Assembly (NCBI GenBank): GCA_943736015.1
Contig: OX031061.1
Coordinates: forward strand, 64,362,192 to 64,426,191
Reading direction: 5' to 3'
Origin: Tridacna crocea
Taxonomy: Eukaryota; Mollusca; Bivalvia; Cardiida; Cardiidae
DNA: 64,000 nt
Positions within the stretch are counted from its first letter, which is position 1. Each line of letters begins with the position of its first letter. Shown here in pieces: positions 52,901-58,900 of this stretch. The notes beneath the pieces were generated by a model. It was given only the letters and a program-made list of their open reading frames with translations. It was not told where the DNA came from and made no database searches. Made by a program: the position numbers and the translations under genes.

Positions 52901-55900
52901 AAAGACGGATAGGACGTGTTCTTTTTTTGTAAAAATGTTCAATCACAATCTGTTATAAAGTGTTTCATTTATCACAGATGCTTGTTCAGTTGGAGAAATC
53001 AGATGAACCGAAATATGTGTCTAAAGGAACCAGCCCAGACAATCTGGATCATCATAGTTACGACAACCAAGGTGACACTTCTTTTTTTTCATAGATTTAC
53101 CTTTATTTTAGAATGATTTTATTTGGTTTCTATGTACATGTGCTTCTCTTTAAAAGGAACAATGTGGTTAGGGTCATTGCAAGTCAAGATCAATGATTAA
53201 CACTAGTTATACTAGTGAAACCTACAACACACAAAAAAATAATATATAGCTGTCTTTACAATATGTTAAGAGATTTTATGTCACCGTATTACGAGCCTCG
53301 CCCTGTGAAAAGGGGATCTTCTTCATCTTTGAAAAGCAAAGATCCAGGTAAGCCTTCGGAGTTCTTGCTCGCTGACATGGTTGAAACTTTTTCTACATTT
53401 TCAGCGTTTTTAGGATCCATTGTATGTGGGCATTAAGGAAATTGTTAGAATAAATTGATGTCATTGATTCGCTATTATAATATTATATTATGATGACAGG
53501 CCTGAAAAAAAAGCATCATAGAGATGCTGTAAATCCGCTTTAGCAAGCGCATGGCTCATATTTTCTATGCTTCCTAAATTCATAACTGAGGTAAAACTGT
53601 CTGTATTTCAGCGATGGTGCTAAGCCCACGGAAGTACGCAAGTGCGGACCAAATTCATGCCTTATTTACCATGGCTCCGCCTCGACCACAAAGTGCTTAC
53701 AGTAAAAACAGAAGTCATGGAACAAGGAGTACTCCAAGTGATAAAGGTACATACACTGGAGTAGTTGCTTTGTCAGAAAAAAAAATGTATTTTGACATTT
53801 TTTTACGTGAGGCTGCAATACGTGCACTTCAATGTTAATGTCGGCTTTAAGTTGACAGCAAATATCAATACTAGTTTATATCATCAAAAACATATAAACA
53901 TAGAGTAAAATATGTTTCCATGTCACGCTTGTCCTCGGTATAGATCAGTATCACGCTTGTGCTCTTTGCAGGTTTGTTGGTATTATGTTTTTTCTCTGGG
54001 TAGGTTTGTTGGTATCAAGCTTTATTTTGTGATAGAATTTTTTTATTGAGGAAGGTATATAAAGTAGAAGAAAGAGTGCAATTTAATCGGTTAATGTTTT
54101 ATTACATAGAATTATTTCAGAAATGTTTGGCCAATTACAAGTATCATAAAAGAGATTGATTTGTTAAAAAAGATTTTTTTCCAAAAGCCAAATGAGAAGG
54201 CGTCCATGAAATTCACAGGCATTTCTCAGTCCTTCTAATGTTACGGGAGACCACTCCTTTCTGCATGGCATACTCCCGATTTAAATACAATACCTGGCTA
54301 CTGCGTCAGGGAGATATCTCTTTGGCTCAGTGGTTAGGGTATTGGCTTTGCGTCCGGGAGTTCGGAGCTCGAATCCCGCTCCGATCCTTATTTCTGCCAT
54401 GCATTTATTCATTTGTTTCTTTGTTACGGACCTCGTTCGTAAGACTAAATAGACTTTAAGCCGATTTAATCAGTATGTTATGTAATTTGGAACCTTCAGC
54501 GTTGAGTTTTGGTTATTATTTTTTTTTCAAATTCACTTTTAGATCATTCTCATTAATGCTTTGAGATGAAGTTGTTCTTGAAGACCATTAGACTCAATTA
54601 TATTGGTTATTCATTTCTTTCGGGTTACGGAAGAAAAAAATAAGGATGTTGTAGACACCCCTATTGTAATAATTATAAACAAAGTTCTTCCTAGGTAAAC
54701 AAATGTTATGTTCCTTTTTTTCATAGAACTTCAAAAAAAGCATTGTGAGAAATTGAGCCATGCTATTGGAATGGTGGGTTTAATTCATTAACGTGATGCA
54801 GTTCTATGACAATGAAGTCATCACATAATCACATTTTTGTAGATTCATAAATTCCATTTGTGTAACGTTCGATTGACTCAAGAGGTAAAATGGTCCTTTG
54901 ACATGCAAATTGATAATTTGTATAACCTTTCCATCAATCGGTACTTGTTGAAAATGCATCAAATCTCGTTTTTTATAGAACATGACTCCTCAATAGTAAA
55001 AAATTACAATGCCATATATTTAGTTTTAGGCTAGGTAGAAGAGTGTGATAATGTGTGATATAGTAAGCTTTCGTTCCATGTTATGTCACAGAGATTTGGG
55101 CGAATATCACAAACCACTCTCGAAATCAATCTAAGTTTAATTGTAAATTCGCGTGTAACATAATTATGAAGTGCTGAAACTTTTTCTTGATTGGCTTTTA
55201 AGAAACTGTACTCTTCTAAAATTTCTTTCGAAATTTAAGAGAAGTGTTGAGAAAGAGAAAAAAGAATGCAGTTTAGCGTGATGAGTGAAAAAGGGTTAGG
55301 AGCATGTATTCACCAATCACTTCACCCTAAATTTGTATTCTCAGTCTCACTCTTGACCTAAAAAGTAACACAACTTCTGATTAGCTTAATCATGTGCTTT
55401 AACCCATTACCACACAATCCCTACTTTTGACGCCCCTGAGAAAGAAGCCTTAAGAAAACATTGTGGGAAAAGGAGAAAATGCCGGTAACCAGCATTTTCT
55501 CCTTTTCCCACAACGTTTTCTACCCTTCACAAAACAATTTTCAAATTTTCAGTCACTTTCATTTTGTCGCCTGCAAATGCTTTCAATTTGGACCAGTCTA
55601 GAATTTTGTTTTTTGGTAAAGAGTTAACCAATGCAACATTCGGTTACTTTGATTAAAAAGTAACACAACTTCTGATTGGCTAAATCATGTGCTTTAACCA
55701 ATGCAACATTCGGATACTTTGACAATTGGCCTTATGATGGTATTGAGAATGGTGGTGAATACGAATCTTGTTGTTTAATAGGCAGCCAGCGTCATAGTCT
55801 CATATCCAGTGTAACAACAGTATCAAGCTCAAGGGACGAGCTGTTGGAGGCATTTGAAAACTTAAACAGAAATCCCCCACCCCCTGTTGTGTATGAGACA

Positions 55901-58900
55901 GAGGCTGATTCCCTCTCACAACCTACAGATAGTTCTACAGGTAAAATAAGTAATCATCTTTAACTCTCTAACGGACGATTTATTTTCGACTATTCAAATA
56001 GACGTGTTTGTTCCTTTGTTTGTCTGTACAGTCTTAAGGCTGTTTTTTTTAAACATTTCAGTCAATACCGCTGTGGTTGGTGCGCCTATCCATATTTTTT
56101 TCCGGGTAAATATAGGGGCATTTCGCATAAAATTCTTCCCAAGCCACTTGCTTTACTTTCCTAAATAAACTTCGTTGAAACAACGATCACAGGTGAATGA
56201 ATAATTTCTCAATGACTATAATGACTCTGCGGAATAATGACTATAATGACTGTTCAGAATAAAAATGGCTGTGCTGGGATTTAAACAAACGAACCTGGTC
56301 TAAAGTTCTGTACCCTATCGACTGTGCCAACGGGCTTCGCTTGCCTAAATTGTATGTATCTACAGTAGACAAAACAAACAATGTGTCTGAAATTTCGAAG
56401 GGTATAAACCTATTTCAAAAGTAGTATTATTTGGTTGGTATTGTTCTTATAACATGGATAAGGATGTGTACTTTAGTGACCCTTCCTCTTGATTTAGGCG
56501 ACCTAGTGACCTAAAAATTTTTAAGTAATCTATATCAAATATATGTTTCTCGAGAAAACTGTCGCTCCTCTGATAAATCCAATAGTGATGAGGAGATGGA
56601 GAAGTAACAGTGATGTACACCCTGGCATGGATTCAAAGATAAAAACGATTTCTATTGACAAATCTGGATTTTGGAAGTGTTCCCTCCTCATCAGTATCGG
56701 ATAAATCAGAAGCCGGACAGATTTATCGAGAGACAGTATATTTGATAAACGATTACTTAAACGTTTTAAAAAGGCTGTGTTGATCTTTGAATTCATGTCA
56801 GTGTTTTTATAAGTATTCTTGAAGCAAGGCAGAAAATGAATACTTATTTCCCGACCCTTTGAAATGGGTGAGGTATTTTGAAAAGGTTACAAAAAGAGAC
56901 AAATACCACCTGAATTATCATATTAAGCAGGCATTATTCCAGTTGAATAAAATAATTAGTGATTTGAAATAAGCGAATAAGTTTCTGTAAAGGCTCTGAC
57001 CCCAATGGAAAGGAATGTTTTAATAAGCTGTTTAAAAATGAACTGCGTAGGCAAGGAATGGTTTTAGAAGATACCACAACAACACAAATTCGGAAGAGGG
57101 AACGAAAAGGTAGAGACTTACAACTTACAAAACATTAAAGCGAGGTGAGCAAGTTGATGCTAAAAAGTCACTGAATAGGCCCCAAAGAAGTGTCTCGTAT
57201 ATAGACAAATTTTGATTTTAGAGATGACTCCTCCACCTACTCATCAGTGTAACATAGACCGTTGCAGTATATAAGATGAACCATTTAAACGGAGGAATAA
57301 TATGCAGTGCCATAAAAGGAGCGTTCATCACCAGGACCAGACTCTGATGCGGAACATTCCGAGGATATGGAGGAATTTTGAAAAGGGGGTATCAAAACTT
57401 TACCAACAAATCAGATTAAGTCTGAGCACTACGATTTCCGGTCAACCTATTGGAAAGCAGTGGGTAATATCTTAACGAACAGGATGGTGTGATTTAATGC
57501 ATTGATGAATGATCCAGTATACAAGATTATGAGCAAAACGTCCAGCGATCTGATGGACATGGCGGATTTTACTGGAGCCCAAGCTTGGAAATATGCCATC
57601 AGCAAACGCTAATATCTCTTGGCTTCAATCCTTGATGACTTTGACACACCGGCAGTCGAAACATTTGAAGATAATCTTTAAATGTGCTGAAGTGGCCATA
57701 TCAGAAAATAACTAAATAATGCAATCCATTTTTTTTTTAACAAATGACATTGCATTCCAGTGCTTCTCTTTGTTTAAATTTAGATGAAGCGGAAATGCTT
57801 CATGTACTTGACACCTCTATCGATAGGATTTTGATTAATTGGCTTATTTATCTACATCTACATTCCTGAAGATTATTATATCACTTTCCCAAACAGCAGG
57901 CGCCACGTGTTCTTTTGAGGTTCAGAAATGCTTCCTTAACTTTGACACCTCCCTCAGATGAAATGTTGATTAATGAGCTTGCTTACCTACATAAGTAGGT
58001 CAATAGGTCGCCTAGTTCGAGAACAGGGGTCGCTTAAGTACATATTCTTATCCATGTTATAAGGACACTACGACCCATACTATACTACTTTGGGAATAAG
58101 AGAAAACGCTGGCTACCAGCATTTCATTTTCCAACGGTGTTTTTCGAGGTTTTTTTTTTGGGGGGGGGGGTGATAAAAGCATGATATTTGGAAACTGCAC
58201 GTCTATTCCCGCTAATTTCATTTCTTTCTCCATTATTGTAGGAACAGAAGCTGGAATATGCTTATTCACACAGTCTCCACCCCAGCCTGACGAACAAAGG
58301 GAAGCGTCGTGCGAAGTCCCGCGATATGAAAGTAAGTAACTGTAGAATTAACAGCTTTAAGATCAGACAATTATACAAATTCTTTCGGCACTGTCATCTT
58401 TTTCAAGCAGTTACATGTGTTGTCTTATTTCTATGTGTCTGCATGTCTTACAAAGAATTGATTAAAAATTGCTATGTGCACAAATCGATGGCTGAGTGCA
58501 ACACTATCCTAAGTGCCTATAAAGTATAGGCACTTAGGATAATGTTGCACTCACCCATCGAAATGCATTTCATTCTTTGTCGATTATAATATTCAAAACT
58601 GTAATAGTTTTTTTTTTCTTTTTTTTTTTGTTTGTATTTAAGAACTGAAATTGGTCATCTTCAATTTTAGAGATAAAAGTTTGATAAATATCGTTTTAAA
58701 AATAGTTTCAAGAAAATCGAATGAATTATGCTCTTTGAAAAGGGGCTTAATGCATCTGGGAAAAAAGTATCGACCAAGAGCAGTCAGTGCACTCTGCACA
58801 GGCTGATATTGGAACAAAACATTTTACACATGTTAAGGTACATACAACATCACGAGTCAGTCAGACTTTTGGAAAAAAAAAATGATTGTATGATTTCATA

